Shown piece by piece: positions 28,601 through 44,983 of a DNA stretch of 64,000 nucleotides (position 1 is its first letter; the number at the start of each line of letters is the position of its first letter). The notes under the pieces were generated by a model. It was not told the DNA's origin. It searched no databases and saw only the letters and a program-made list of their open reading frames with translations. This DNA is from Sinohyriopsis cumingii (Eukaryota; Mollusca; Bivalvia; Unionida; Unionidae): NCBI GenBank assembly GCA_028554795.2, contig CM068842.1:54897360-54961359 (forward strand), read 5' to 3'. The position numbers and the translations under genes were made by a program.

Positions 28601-30892
28601 AAATAAATCATATACAAATGTAATCATAACCCAGAATGTTTATTCAAAGGAAAAGAAATTGTTAAAATTGGAAAACTGAATAGTTTAAATTTTAAATCAC
28701 ATGACCAGTTTTATGTAAATGCTTTATTTTTTAATTATACGACTGGTCATGCTTTTTGTAATCGTTTAATAATATTACTGTAAACTGTTTTTACATATTT
28801 TAATGTGATTTTGACGAATATATCAAAGAGATGTTTTTAAAGTATTTAAAATTTCGTGTGACTGCAAATAAAACATATAGCACGAAGACTATGGCACTGT
28901 ACCCAAGTTCATATGTACATCCATCATATCAAGGATTCAAGAAATATGTTAAATAGTATTATGAAATTTATTTTATTTTATTGTGGAAATTTTTATTTTG
29001 TTTCATATTTTTCAATATTTTTTTGAACCTGGTATTTTAGTTCATTTTTCCTATCTCTTTTTCTGTAGTGACCAAAATAAATATATATACTTAAACCCTT
29101 TTTCATTGATAAATAATAAATTATATTTAAATATATGTTGATTATTTTCTAATTAGCCAGTCTTCTTACCTTAAAACTTACTATCGTCCTAAAACTAAAC
29201 AGAAGCATGATTAAAAAGTGTAGAAATACTTTTTGTACTTTGACATAGTATTTTTAATATTGCTTCAATCTAATATAAACTTTGGAACATCAAGCAGCTA
29301 GTGCAGACAAACACTAATTTTTTGAAGGTTGTATTACATCTGGGCATGACGTGTTACCTGTCCCCTTATAAAGTATGCAGATATCCATTGACATAGAACA
29401 CGTTGGTCGTACCGTGTATGACTGTTAATCTAACATACTTCAGTGTTTGAATATTAATCTAACATGCTTCACTTCCAATTGATTAAAATATAATGCTTCA
29501 TTTATTATGTTGATAGAGCATAATGTTTTTGTCCATATAAAATGGTGTGCGTATACATATATTATACGCAGTAATTCTGAGGCGTACCTGGCTGCTTCTT
29601 CGTGTTAAAATCGTCACACGGTTAAAGTCCTACAAGCTATTACGATAGGTTATTTTTTATTTAAGAGCACGACTTTTAGATCAGGCTTACGATGTCCTTC
29701 CGAAAAATAATTTCGCACCTAACAAATTTCAAAAAATATGAAGTGAAACAGCATGGGTGATTTTAGATTTTCTTTACTGATTATGTAAACTGAAATAAAG
29801 ATTGCAATGACTTTCCATAACGGCAACCACTAACTTACGCGCCAGTATTCAAATCAATGATTAGTACAATTCTTAGCTAAAAATAAATAAATTATGCTAT
29901 TAAATGATCACATTAATCACTGATTGGTGAAATGGAGACCATATGAATCGATTACAATTTTCTCCCCTCTTATTTTATGTGGTTTGAAGGTCAAAGGATA
30001 AAGAAAGCAGTTATTGGTTTTGAAATGCTAAGTTCGAATTAAAATTACATGTTATCTCTAAGTATTAAAGACACTATGAGTTTCATTTGATGCCAAAAGC
30101 CTTTTGGAATGTTGAAGGGGATTATTAATGAATTTATATTTTAACAGAAATTTACCTAAGCTAATAAACTGAAAAGTATGTCCGATTCTCATATTTTTTT
30201 TCCCCTACAGATATTTTCGTTTTATTCTCCATGCAAATCACTAAAAGCAAAGACTCAATACGCTGAAAACTAAGCAATAAATCTTCACGTTTCTTCTGGT
30301 CTGATTTTCTGGGTTACGCTGCCTTCGACTTCGTGGATATCGGCTCCATAAAGGTAATTGCACTGGTAAACAAACATGTTTTCTTTTCATTAAAAGGCAT
30401 ATTGGAATGCACGTGACCCCGCATAAAGTATCAGCTATCGGTGTTATCTATCGAGATTGGCAGTCCTATCTAAACTTAGTCGACATTTCTTGTTAGGGAT
30501 GGATGAAACGTTATTCGTGCATAAACTTTGAATATTCTTTCAGCGGTTTTTCCACGCTATTTTGCTGGAAGGTTTCTCGCTATCAAATTGACTGTCAAGT
30601 TTACGTTCTCTTAAGAAGAATAACCATAAAGCTGCTAAGTATAGTAACTACAAGGGTATTTATCATTAGAATCACACCTCTAAGTCAATTAACGGCACAA
30701 GCATATTCGTTGATAAGGGTACACAAATATATACTTTTAAATAGATAAACCTGTAGCTGCAATGCCATGTTCTGAGATTTGTTGGTTAGAGCAATTGAAT
30801 GGTTTGATTTAGTGGTAACTTAGTTCTGTACTTAAAGTTCTGAAAATATTAAACTGAAATAATTAAATATTTCCACTGCTTTGTTCTAAAAT
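25690..30892. other. AT-rich host DNA, no gene seen
   Basis: Contains a TAGG run at about 26808-26842. Otherwise no array or frame I can support. Confidence 0.4.
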
Positions 30893-31266
<374 letters not shown>

Positions 31267-31675
31267 ATTCCCGGTTCAAGTTTTGTAGTAGTCCCCGTCC
31301 AGATTTTAAGAGCTGATTATTAATTGGCTTATAATATTACCATATTATTACTGGAAAAATCTGGAAATAAAATTGAAAAAGTTTACCAGTACCACTAATA
31401 TTTTATAATAACTGGTGACTTAAACGGTGACATGCTTATTGTACCAGTTTCCAATCATTAAATCCTATCCTATTCAAACTTCGCTATAGTATCCTTGTTA
31501 TTAATTGTATCATAGTAACCTTATTTTAAATTGTATCAAAGTAACCTTATTTTAAATTGTATCATGCTAGCCCTATATTAGGTGACACGTATTTATTTAA
31601 TTATAACTGGGAACTAAAACCTTGATAACACTTACTCATTTCAAATCACCTTTTCATCGAGACATTGTTGAATAC

Positions 31676-31750
31676 TGGTTGAGCTAGTTGTTAGGACCTA
31701 CACAGCTAGTTGTTAGGACCTACACAGCTAGTTATTAGGACCTACACAGT
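31676..31750 (+). repeat. 24-bp tandem repeat, 3 copies
   Basis: GCTAGTTGTTAGGACCTACA plus CA, three times. Confidence 0.85.
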
Positions 31751-31964
31751 TTATATAGGAAACCAACAGGAACTTCAGAGTATGATAAGATCTCGAAACG
31801 TGTTATTGTTGCAAAAGAAAATGGATCTGATACCTCAGTAAGATAAATGTCCTACTAGTTTAGAGGTACACTGGAAAATATGGAAGAAACGAAAATTTAA
31901 ATTAATCTTATCAGTGAAGCAAGCTTTAATTGTCTCAAGTAGCTTCAGTTTAACCTATGTGATA

Positions 31965-32735
31965 TATCAGTTTTCAATGTGATACATCAATACCCTATAT
32001 GATACATCAATACCCTATGTGATACATCAATACACTATGTGATACATCAATACCCTATGTGATAATCAATGCCCTAAGTGATATATCAGTTTTCAATGTG
32101 ATACATCAATACCCTATGTGATACATCAATACCCTATGTGATACATCAATACACTATGTGATACATCAATACACTATTTTGATGTACCCTATGTGATACA
32201 TCAATGCACTATGTGATACATCAATACACTATGTGATACATCAGTACACTATGTGATACATCAATACACTATGTGATACATCAATACCCTATGTGATACA
32301 TCAATACCCTATTTGATACATCAGTACCCTATGTGATACATCAATATCCTCTGTGATAATCAATGCCCTAAGTGATATAAAATACTTTATGAGATACATC
32401 GATATATTATTCGATACTTCAATATCCTATGTGATACAGCAATACCCTATGTGATACATCAATACCATATGTGATACATCAATACCCTCTGTGATAATCA
32501 ATACCCTAAGTGATATAAAATACTTTATGAGATACAGCGATATATTATTTGATACTTCAATATCCTATGTGATACAGCAATACCCTATGTGATACATCAA
32601 TACCCTATGTGATACATCAATACCCTCTGTGATAATCAATGCCCTAAGTGATATAAGATACCTTATGAGATACATCGATATATTATTTGATACTTCAATA
32701 TCCTATGTGATACATCAATACCATACTGGATAATC
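31965..32735 (+). repeat. 20-bp satellite with ~135-bp higher-order repeat
   Basis: Basic unit GATACATCAATACCCTATGT. From about 32345 a longer block beginning CTCTGTGATAATCAAT recurs at about 32490 and 32625. Confidence 0.92.
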
Positions 32736-34254
32736 AATACCTTAAGTTAAACATCAAACCTGCAAGAGTGAGGTTATCAAACTTACCTGTTCTGCCCTAG
32801 ACAGTTAGGTTTAATCAGTCGGTCCAATGTGGACTATTCCGCAGTATTGTTTCAGTGAGTGGGCCAAAATCTCAGTATTTTCACAAAATCAAATGTGTTC
32901 GTCATTCACTCGTACTAAGCAATTTTAACGCTTATACGTATGGGCTAGACATATATATATAACATATTGATGTAGCCATTTCTTACGCTGTCCGGTGATT
33001 ATGTCAGCTGCTATCTTGTTGTTTTTTCCTGTATAGTCACACATAAAATATTAATGGCAACACAATTCTCCTTCCTAATTCAAGGTAAACAGAAGCAAAG
33101 AAACAAATAAATTGAAGGAAAACAAAAATTTTAAGAACATTGGCATTTGAACCTGACTCTCCTGAATAGCAGGTGGTCATAGTTTCCACTAGACCAAACA
33201 AATGCTGAAATGGCAGATTAAATTTCCTGGTCGTAACGTTATCGATGTCAATAGACGACTGTGCAATACAACTTTGGGGTAATTCACACCAGTGTGTTAT
33301 TAAATGCATTTCTCTTGGAAGATCCAATATTTCACGACCTGGCATGAAATAAAGAAATATAACGCCAGCCTATAAAAGCAACGATCATAATCCGGATAGC
33401 TATTGTCTATTCCCGTTAATTAGTTCCTTAGGAAAAAGCTAGCAAAAATTGTTTTTAAATACTGATACGTCTACATACAGAATTTTAATTTTTAATTAAG
33501 AACCAATTAGGATTTAGGCCCAATGACTCCATAGTTAGCCAACATCTTGAAATGTACTATACTACAGTTGGTACGCGAAGCTACTGACAAACTTTCTCGC
33601 GTATTCACTGGCCGAGCCTGAGACTCTAACCCACGAATAACAGAGATGAGATGTATGTAAAAGCAAGCGCCCCAGACCGTTCGGATATTCGGGGCCCAGC
33701 TTTGGTCTCTTTTAAATGAATCTTCTTGAAGAAAATTAAAAAAATTCAAACGACTTTTTTGTGGTTCTGTATTTTTAGCTAAGATACTGACATTAAACTT
33801 CCCGTCGCAGTAGATTTTTCCTATATCATCCGATCTATATAAATTTAAAAATTTCATCAATACTGTATTTTCCAAAGACAAAATTCCGTTTTAATGAGAT
33901 CCTTGATGTGTCTATGCAACAACAGATCAATGACTATGTGGTTTGCAGTTGGACCCAACTTCTATATGAACATAGACAGCATAATCTTATTACGTCACCA
34001 CCACCACCCCACCCACCAAAACCCAAATAAAAGCACACAAAAAATAAGAAGAATTTTTTTTAACAAAAAACAAATAATAATGAGGAGTACTAATGAGGAA
34101 TAATAATGACGAATTATATTTTATATTTGAAGTGAGCAGTCTTGGATAGTTTTATAACGTGTGAAAACTCCCCAAAAGCAGACATCTTTATACTTAGATT
34201 TTTGTATTTACAAGGTAAATTATATCTTTTTGCTTTTACACTTTTGATTGCATC
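32736..34254. other. Host intergenic DNA, no gene seen
   Basis: The frame at 33507-33881 has no recognisable domain. I do not call a gene. Confidence 0.35.
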
Positions 34255-34395
34255 ATGCCGATGAAACGGTTGGTAAGTGTCTTTAACATGGACATACTGA
34301 GGCAGTCGACAAGAGCTGGCTCAAGCTGGTATTGAACTCGCGACCCTTAGATTAAGAGTTCGACGCTCTCCTACCAATAGAACCAAAGAGGTTCC
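34255..34395 (-). mobile_element. tRNA-Lys-derived SINE fragment
   Basis: The minus strand resembles tRNA-Lys: GGTAGGAGAGCGTCGAACTC (A box and anticodon stem), ACTCTTAATCT anticodon loop region, and GCGAGTTCAATACC (B box). It lacks a proper acceptor stem, so it is a SINE rather than a tRNA gene. Confidence 0.7.
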
Positions 34396-34399
34396 AGAT

Positions 34400-35020
34400 A
34401 GATTGTAGTCACACTATATCATGAATTGCATGTGTACAACTATGGAATCAACTATGTAATTAATTACATGCGTACGACAATGGAATCAGCTAAATAACGT
34501 ATTATGTGCGTACGACCATGGAATAAACAATGTAGTAAATTACATGCCTACGACCATGGAATCAACTACATTTTAAATTACATGCGTACGACCATGCACT
34601 CAGCTTTATAAGAAATTACAGGCATGCTACCATGGAATCAACTATCTAATAAATTACACGCGTACGACTGTGGAATCCACATTGTAATACATTACATGCG
34701 TACGACCATGGAATCAACAATGTAATTAAAATTACATGTGTACGACCATGGAATCAACAGCTAATAAATGACATGTGTACGACCATGGAATCAACGATGT
34801 AATAAAAATTACATGCGTACGACCAATGAATCAACAACGTAATAAATTACATGCGTAGGATCATGAAATTAACTAAGTAATAAATTACATACATACGACC
34901 ATGGAATCAACTATATAATAAATTGCATGCGTACGACCATGGAATCAACTATGTAATAAATTTCATGCCTACAACCATGGAATCAACTATATACTGAATT
35001 ATTACATTCATGCGATCATG
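34400..35020 (+). repeat. 38-bp satellite, ~16 copies
   Basis: Units contain CATGCGTACGACCATGGAAT and CAACTATGTAATAAATTA, with length variants. Confidence 0.9.
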
Positions 35021-35084
35021 GAAACAGGACATTTGTATTATTTTATGTTACGTGATTAGGTTCGAATCAATAGTAACAATAAAT

Positions 35085-35915
35085 GAACGAATGAAAGCAA
35101 CATGCTTTGAAAAGTTTAACAAACAATTTATTTCCCTGGAAAAACTCTGTAAATTTTTTTAAAAAAAGAACATACAGTTTTAAGAATTAAATCCAAAAAT
35201 AATCCAAGAATAATCCACGAATTAAATTTTAGAAAACATAATAATGAAATGTTCTAATGAATTCAAATTCTAGTCCCGACGAAGAATCCAAGATGGAAGG
35301 CAATGACATATAATGTAGGTATTATTGTGATGGTGTTTCTACAGTTCTGTGTTTTTCACAAACAATAATCCGGTGTTTGAATTTCCCAATAAAATTTAAT
35401 GAAATGTCTTCCTCCAAGAATTCTGTATGAGCACTCATATATTTCCAGGAAAAAGAATTAATCCTTTTGAATCCAAGTAATTCGAATAAACATTAAAATA
35501 ACTCCAATCTGACTGAGAAATATCTCAATAAACAAAGATTATAAAGTAACTTGGAACGCAAAACAGATTACTGGATGACGGTCAACTTTCTAGAATCTTT
35601 GAGAAGTATTTACGTCTAAAAGCACGTAGCCTCAGTATGACCTTGACAAAAACCAATCATTTTACTCTAAGAATAAGATAGAAATAAAAACTTGTTTACT
35701 TGTCTCAGTGATTTCTGAATTAAGGTCGACACTAGGTCAGCTTTAGGTGTTTACATCTGAAGAGTCAAGATCAAACTATTTTATGAAAAAAATATCGAGT
35801 TCCTAGTAAACAAAACTACATTACTTTGACATGTAATGAAATTAAAATGAAATGATTTTAAAACTTACAAACAATTAAATAAAGTAAAATATAAATTAAA
35901 TCAAATATGCGTAAC
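35085..35915. repeat. ~830-bp dispersed repeat, copy 2
   Basis: Diverged copy of 20450-21312 in the same orientation. It is shorter by internal deletions, for example after position 35490. Confidence 0.85.
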
Positions 35916-38900
35916 AATTAATACAGTTCCTCAGCATTCTAGTAATAGATCGTATGTCTAAACAAACAGCCAAATGAAACAACAACATACACCTATCATG
36001 TTGGACGATACTTTTTCATGATTTTACTATTCATATTTTGTTAATATGTTATGTTTGTAAATTAGAACTTCGTTTTCGACGGTTTAACTCTGTGATATTT
36101 AACGGCTTTCTATTTTGTCTTGTCCCTCTTCAGTTGTGTACCAAAGTCTAACTTACAGTCACCTTATGGTGTTTAGTTAGCAAACAATTATACCAACAAA
36201 AAAAACCAGAAGGAAACGAATACTTAGTCACTTAACATTGGAGCACATAACGGCGCCAGGGGTCATAACCTGGATTCACAAGGACTAAATTTATTCTGTA
36301 ATGTGGTGCTACTTCGATCTATCGGAATGTGATCGGTTATGATAAATGAAGAACCTATAATTGTTGGAACCATGTTGACTTATCTTAGGACTCCATTCTA
36401 AATTACAAGGTTTTTGCTATAATGCTTACTGATTGTTCAAGGGATCAGTGTTTCATTTTTCAGTCTCAGTAGTTAATAATAATTATATTATCATTTTTTC
36501 CACAAATATTGATTTTTATTTATATTCATTGTGTTCATTGTTATATTCATTTTCTTGCATCTCTTGTTGATAAATCAATGGCATTGTAACTAATCTTCCA
36601 GATGTAATTGAGTAGTGATCTTCCATTGATGGTATTTCATCTTGGACATTAACCAAGATAAAATTTGCTTATCACGTGGACAAGGTTTCATTATCATATA
36701 TATAAGCTTTCGCCCATTACAATACTACGCAAAGGATGAAAGTGCTAATATTAATTTATTATTTAGCACATATTAACAAGTAACAATAAATATACAGTCT
36801 CTGCTTAATATGATATCGTTTATAGTATTGTGTTGCATGATTTTTGTGCAGTCGTGCTGCGTATATAGTATATTTGCAATCTCTCTCTCTCCCTCTCTCT
36901 CCACACGGTTTACTGCGGTAAATTTTTTATCCGGTAGCACGTGACTAGTTTCCGTCAGAAATGAATGTAATACTATTCCCGGAAAATTTTGTTGAGACTC
37001 TAATGATATTAATAACGTTCTTTTCTTTGTACATATGAATATAAAGTGTCAAAAAAGAACATTCAAAAAAGTTATTATAATGTTCGGGTGGGGTTTTAAT
37101 GACCTGACATTACATGTCATCAAGTTAAACAGAGCAAAGCAACCAGCTCTTCGGTTCCATTTCGCAGGTGTAAAAATGGAACCAGGTTGTGTCCGCGCGG
37201 AGCTATCGGACGGTGGCACAGGGGAGGGACTAAAATGCAGCTTCAGGAAACAGGTGATCAGTTAATGACCTACGAAGCAACAACATAATTTGTGTGGTTT
37301 GCAAGCTGGTTGTATGGACTGCCTGTTCAGCAGGGCAATAACTAACGATCAACCTTTTTCTGACGTTGTGAAAATTTGGAAACGGATGGCTGTCAAAGTA
37401 AACAGGATACGAGAAAATAAAGGCACTGAAATACTGTGCATCTGAAAGTAAAATGACATGATTAATTACGTTTTTCACCCTTCTGCAAGTGCGCAATACT
37501 CATCTTCCAATTTCGACGTTGATCCTTCTGTAATTAACTCTTTCAAAACGCTTTTCACCATAGTCTCAGCTATGCAGCACATATCAGACCAGGGTTGCTT
37601 TGTTGAACAAAACCTCGTATTAAAACTAGCATTATGGAAGATATAGACGACTGGGTATTGATGGTAATGTTCAGCATCCCAATCGTAATCCTTGGCGGAG
37701 GAAACAATGCTAGCGTGTGCAGTAATGTTTCGATTAATCCACTATTCCAAAGCTGATTACTACAAGCACTGCTTCGAGGAAATTTCACCTTTAAGTGCAG
37801 CAGTTCCCGCATGAGCGCGGTGAGTGTTATTTCTGTAACCACATGTGATATTTTGACCGTTAAATTTTAAAGACAAACGTATCGAGTTCATTGCATAATG
37901 TCTGGGTCTTGCTCGATGCTTGTTGAAAATAAGCTGTAAAATCACCCACCATAAATACATGCATTGTGTAGGCTTTGAATGCTGATGATGGGGGGAGGGG
38001 GTTGACTCCTAGGGGGATTTCATTGGTATATAGGCGGTACTGAAAAAAAATCACTAGACTTTAGCTCTTTTCTTTAACGAGACGTTACTGGGAAGAAATC
38101 ATCAATGTCGTTACTAACAAAGACACCGAAAGATAATTTACTTTATTATATGTTCATTTTTTCTCCATTCACTTTACATTGTCAGAATCATTCAGTAGTT
38201 TACGATATTGCACACCTTCATATTCCATTCATGTGCATAAAGGAACTACTTTCTGTTGTAAACAAACAATGGACGCAGACGCCTGCACTTTTGATTTGTA
38301 AACAAATAATGTACACTCGATTAGTAGGCGTTTTACGTTGTGATTGTTTAAATTTGTTTCTGTATGAAGTAAAGCAATTGTTTCGTGGACTGTCACATAC
38401 CAGTTGCTTTGGCACATTCTGCGTTAACTTTTTGATACAATGTTTCGGATTTAGGCTAGCTATACAATAGACGCAAGAAAGGGTCCTTACAAATAACATA
38501 CAAGTGTCAAGACATAAGCTGTCTTCTTTAGCTGGTGATAAGAATGGCAAAAATGCACTTACAGTTTTACATCCTGAATTTCCTCAAAATGGGCTTTCTT
38601 AGTTCTGCAAATCCGAATTACATTAGCCATCTCATAGGTTCTCAATCTTGATTACACATTTAGAAATTGTACTATAATTTCGAATATAAGTGCAATTACA
38701 TCCTACTTACCGCACTCAAAGTGAAATAAGCATTAAATTCCATAGCGTCTTTTTGATAATTTCAATTGAAAGACTTCATATGTTTACCACATTATGATTT
38801 CAAACATTCAATGACAGAAACAGAAACACTTTTGCAGATGTCAACACGCTTCTTCCTCGCTTCTTCAATCCGTTGTATTTCATGTGGAATTGTCATATAA

Positions 38901-39240
38901 ATCCAGTCCATAATCACGGATTTTCGTAGAATCGACAAAAAATACCAAAATCTATTCATTTCAGATCAAATGGAAAAGTTGTTGCAATGTGCATTCATTC
39001 AAAATATGACTCCAAATTTCAATTTTAACAAGACGCGCCATTTTCTTTCGAAAATTATGTCGAGCGCGCGACTAAGTTCAGATTTAATTTAATAATGTTG
39101 TTATTGTGTAATGATGGATCTGCGCTTGTGTATTTAGTTTGGAATACGGCATACATTCAGTTATTTTGTTTCTTGTTGTGTATTTTGTTAATATAATTAA
39201 ACATTAGGTAGAATTTTTAAAAAATGAGCATATGATAAAA
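35916..39240. other. Host intergenic DNA, no gene seen
   Basis: Short CT run at 36882-36902. The frames at 37035-38550 overlap on both strands and show no domain. Confidence 0.35.
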
Positions 39241-39349
39241 AGGTTACTGCATTTGTATGGGAAAATATGATCTCGTTTTGTCCCAAGGTCGTGCAGTATT
39301 TACATCCGAAAAAACTCGTTCATATTTTCCCATACAAATGCAGTAACCT
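39241..39349. repeat. 109-bp palindrome-type element with perfect 30-bp arms
   Basis: AGGTTACTGCATTTGTATGG at 39241 begins a 30-bp arm that is exactly reverse-complemented at 39320-39349, with a 49-bp loop. MITE-like, though I see no clear target duplication. Confidence 0.85.
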
Positions 39350-40791
39350 ATAGATATTTTACTGAAAAATGTTTTAAAATACTGTCTTCAGATTCAAAAA
39401 AGTTAACAAATCTTCTGGGGGGAGGGGGACATAGACACCTGGAAACGGATTTTTAAAAAAATTCGAGTCCTTCATGTGATGGGGTACTTGTGGGTTATGA
39501 ATTTTACTATCGGATACATGTGTTTAAAATTGTATACTTTTCTGATTGTAAGGAATAATTATTATCATGATTATTTATTATTCAGTGAGAAGGCCTAAGT
39601 ATTAGTTTATAAACCAACGTGTGTCCCACCATTGGTACGTCATCGGGCATCATCATACCATCATACAAAAACCTCTTAAAATACTAATTTATTACCAAAT
39701 TAAAATTAAAAAAGTTTTGCTCTATATCTTTGGGCTTGCAAGGTCAAAAGTTCACTTCTTGAATAGCTCATGGCAGGGAGGGTGACTGTTGGTTAACTTC
39801 CACAATGCACTGTTAAAAGTGACAAGCAGTCATTATATATTAATTAGAAAGCGAATCTTTGCTGACTAATGAGTCATAAACTGTCCTCATCAAATTTGAT
39901 TTAAACAAAAACCCATATAATACATAGTCGAGTTTCATAAAATAGTAAATAAGGCATATTTCTGTGACGTTTTATTTTTATTTAGGACCACTGGCTTAAG
40001 ACCACTGAACAAAATTTATGGATCTTCTGCTTAATACGAATGAAAAACTACATTTTCACAAGTTCGTGTCAAATCGGTTTTACATTTGATTACATTATTT
40101 TTACTTTAATTTTTTTCATCACACATTTTTGTTCAACTCTAATCTTACTTATTTAAATTTGTTCAAATTTTAAACTTAATGTTGCCAATAACTATTCATT
40201 GACGTGTTATTTTTTAAATAACAAAATTATAAAAACGGCGCAAAGGAATCTATACTTTTTTTTTACAGTTTGTTGTATATGAATAAAAAGTAGAAAATGC
40301 ATGTTCTAAGTATGACTTCTAGATGTAGTAATGACGTCAATGTTGGACGACCTGAGAACATTTTCAAATTGCCACAGCCTCTTTCTGTAACCTCATTATC
40401 TGCCCTTTCCTTCGAGCTCTTTAGCTTATGGAGATTACGCTAGAAGCATTTCCGGTAGGTATTGCCGTTGGTCGACGTTCACTCATTGCAAAACAGAACG
40501 AAGTGAATAAAATTATATTTGGCGCTATGGGCAAACTTTCCAATTAAATACCCTAAATAAATGCGGGATAAAATAATTAACAAATAACTGTTAGGCACAA
40601 TGAATAAAATCATATATCAATGGTATGTGGATAACCTGTGCAGATACTTGCGATTGAAAATTTTAAAAAGTGTAGAAGAAGATAATTTAGGAATAATAAA
40701 ATAGTGAACACACAATTCCTTGGCAAATCAACAGCAATAACAACACAAACATACAAAAAACAAACAACAAACAACTAATTACAATTAAACT
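39350..40791. other. AT-rich host DNA, no gene seen
   Basis: No supportable feature. Confidence 0.35.
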
Positions 40792-40803
40792 GAATGTTGA
40801 AAG

Positions 40804-41053
40804 TTGTTGTTGTTGTTGTTGTGGGGTTTAACGCCATTTTTCAGCACGATAGGCTATACATGGCGGCCAGTATTAATGGGGAGGAAGAACCCGGAAAACC
40901 CCGGAAAGAACCACCGACCCACGAGAAGCTACTGGCAAGCTTTCTCACATGCCCACATTGGCTGAATCTTAGACTCGAACCGCCGCAGACAGAGGTGAGA
41001 TGGCAGTGATCCGTAACGAAGAGCGCTTTAGACCACTCGGCCACTCGGGGCCC
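40804..41053 (-). mobile_element. tRNA-derived SINE family 1, inverted copy with target duplication
   Basis: Reverse complement of the 14590-14840 element with very few differences. GAATGTTGAAAG flanks both sides (40792-40803 and 41054-41065). Confidence 0.93.
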
Positions 41054-41065
41054 GAATGTTGAAAG

Positions 41066-43788
<2,723 letters not shown>

Positions 43789-43794
43789 GTCATA
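43789..43794. repeat. Left target-site duplication GTCATA
   Basis: The hexamer GTCATA sits directly outside the left TIR. The same hexamer in the same orientation follows the right TIR. Six bases is the duplication length known for Polinton integrases. Confidence 0.93.
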
Positions 43795-44293
43795 AGTAGT
43801 GAATGGGGTCACTTTAGCGACAATGGGAATTAGCATTAAAAACCACCCTGGGTCACTTTGGCGACAATGGAAATTTAACATTAACCACCCTGGGTCACTT
43901 TGGCGACAATGGAAATTTAACATGGGCAAAAAACCCTGGGTAAGATTAGCGACAATGGGAATTTAACATGGGGAATAGAGTTTGGGTCTGTCTAGGGACA
44001 AGGGGAATTGAACATGGGGAATAGAGTTTGGGTCTGTCTAGGGACAAGGGGAATTGAAGATGGGAATAGAGTTTGGGCTTGTCTAGGGACAATGGGAATT
44101 GAACATGGGAATAGAGTTTGGGTTTGTCTAGGGACAAGGGGAATTGAACATGTTAGAAAAAAAAACTACTTTAGGGACATTGGGAATTGAACATGGGATT
44201 TTTTTAAAAAAAAATTTTTTTAAAAAAAAGGGTAGGCAATGGAAAGTCAGTCTCTGTTCGAGAAATGTGGGTGGCTCTGAAAAGGGCCTTTGG
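43795..44293 (+). repeat. Left terminal inverted repeat, built of ~46-bp subterminal repeats
   Basis: This TIR is nearly the reverse complement of 61466-61937. Its outer part has tandem units around GGGTCACTTTGGCGACAATGG, and its middle part has four units around GAGTTTGGGTCTGTCTAGGG. An A/T tract (runs of T and A, 44209-44229) follows, then a conserved inner block that carries a histone-type stem-loop on the minus strand. It is about 27 bp longer than the right TIR because of small repeat-number and tract-length differences. Short open frames across it (for example 43946-44137) are repeat artefacts, not genes. Confidence 0.93.
44273..44288 (-). terminator. Histone-type mRNA 3' stem-loop, copy A (left TIR)
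   Basis: The minus strand reads ACCCAAA, then GGCCCT TTTC AGAGCC, then ACCCACA. The six-base stem has one C/A mismatch at the position where histone genes vary (Y/R pair). CGAACAGAGACTG, a histone-downstream-element-like purine block, follows at 44246-44260. This matches the metazoan replication-dependent histone 3' end (stem-loop with TTTC loop, A/C-rich 5' flank, ACCCA 3' flank). Confidence 0.85.
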
Positions 44294-44309
44294 GTTTCTT
44301 CTTCTTCTT

Positions 44310-44894
44310 CTAACTCCTTAATTTCTTTATCCATTCTCTTATTTTTTCCATCATTCCTTTCTTCTTCTTCTTCTTTTCTGTTTCTGGTATCCAGTCCGGG
44401 TGACCCATGGCTCGGAACTTCTGTTGGATTTTTATCCAGTTAGCGTTCAGTTTCTCTAGTTCTTCCATTTTCTTTCTATTTTCTTCTTCTTTTCTATCTT
44501 TTGCCCACCTGTCCTTTATTTTCTCCACTTCTTCATCTATCACCTTTCTCATCTTTTCTTCCCCTTTTTTCAATCTTTCAACACTCCTTTTGACAAAGGG
44601 CCACTCTGACCTTTTTTCTATCTCTTCCAAAAACCTTCTTACTTCTTCTACCTTCTCCAGGGCCTCTTTTAATGTTCCCACTCTGACATAAGGGGGATTT
44701 ATTAGCCCTCTCAGTCTCTTCACTTCTTCTTCAATTAATCCTTCTATCATCTCCCTGGCTAATTTTAATTCGTTCACATAGTGCACACTGGTTCTTAACC
44801 TCCAATCTCTTTCAATCCTTTCAACTCCATATTCACCATCCACCATCCAAAAATAAACATGCCTTAAATCATTGAACAGTTGGGACACTTCCAT
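44310..44894 (-). CDS. Charged coiled-coil protein, leftmost cassette gene (194 aa), unknown function
   Basis: Intact ATG-to-TAG frame of 194 residues. It is very rich in Glu, Lys and Arg with long predicted helices (residues about 35-180), and has a lysine run before a basic C terminus. I do not recognise the family. The segment around residues 46-60 (AREMIEGLIEEEVKRLR) resembles TEDLIEELFREEVKREK in the gene at 46151-46519, so the two look like diverged paralogues. A TATA-like TATAAGAACC and a shared promoter motif lie about 50 and 60-90 nt upstream. A histone-type stem-loop starts 21 nt after the stop, inside the TIR. It is the terminal gene of the left end and is transcribed outward. Possible role: virion core or host-interaction protein (inference only). 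Confidence 0.75.
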   Translation of the reverse strand: MEVSQLFNDLRHVYFWMVDGEYGVERIERDWRLRTSVHYVNELKLAREMIEGLIEEEVKRLRGLINPPYVRVGTLKEALEKVEEVRRFLEEIEKRSEWPFVKRSVERLKKGEEKMRKVIDEEVEKIKDRWAKDRKEEENRKKMEELEKLNANWIKIQQKFRAMGHPDWIPETEKKKKKKGMMEKIREWIKKLRS

Positions 44895-44940
44895 CTTCTT
44901 TTTTATTCTTTGTAGAATGGTTTGAACATTAAACCTTGTG

Positions 44941-44983
44941 GGTTCTTATACGAAAAGCGCGGACGTGATGGAAAACATCCCCC
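44941..44983 (-). promoter_or_regulatory. Cassette promoter 1: shared GC-rich motif plus TATA-like box
   Basis: The minus strand has TTTTCCATCACGTCCGCGCT followed closely by TATAAGAACC, about 50 nt before the ATG at 44894. The same motif precedes the genes starting at 45652 and 46519, at a similar distance, which supports a promoter role. Confidence 0.65.

Noticed and set aside
28700-28751. Short inverted repeat CATGACCAGT/ACTGGTCATG
   Set aside because: Ten-base arms are expected by chance at this scale, and no other element features were seen.
31965-32735. CRISPR-like array
   Set aside because: Direct tandem repeats without unique spacers, in a eukaryotic genome.
34255-34395. Functional tRNA-Lys gene
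   Set aside because: Lacks a matching acceptor stem and has substitutions in conserved positions. It fits a SINE head better.
43946-44190. Small proteins in the TIRs (also 61618-61994)
   Set aside because: They translate the subterminal minisatellite and appear in both TIRs in several frames.
44273-44288. Stem-loops followed by T runs read as bacterial rho-independent terminators
   Set aside because: The setting is an animal genome. The precise GGCYCT-TTTC-AGRGCC core, ACCCA flank and HDE-like block fit histone mRNA 3' ends much better.
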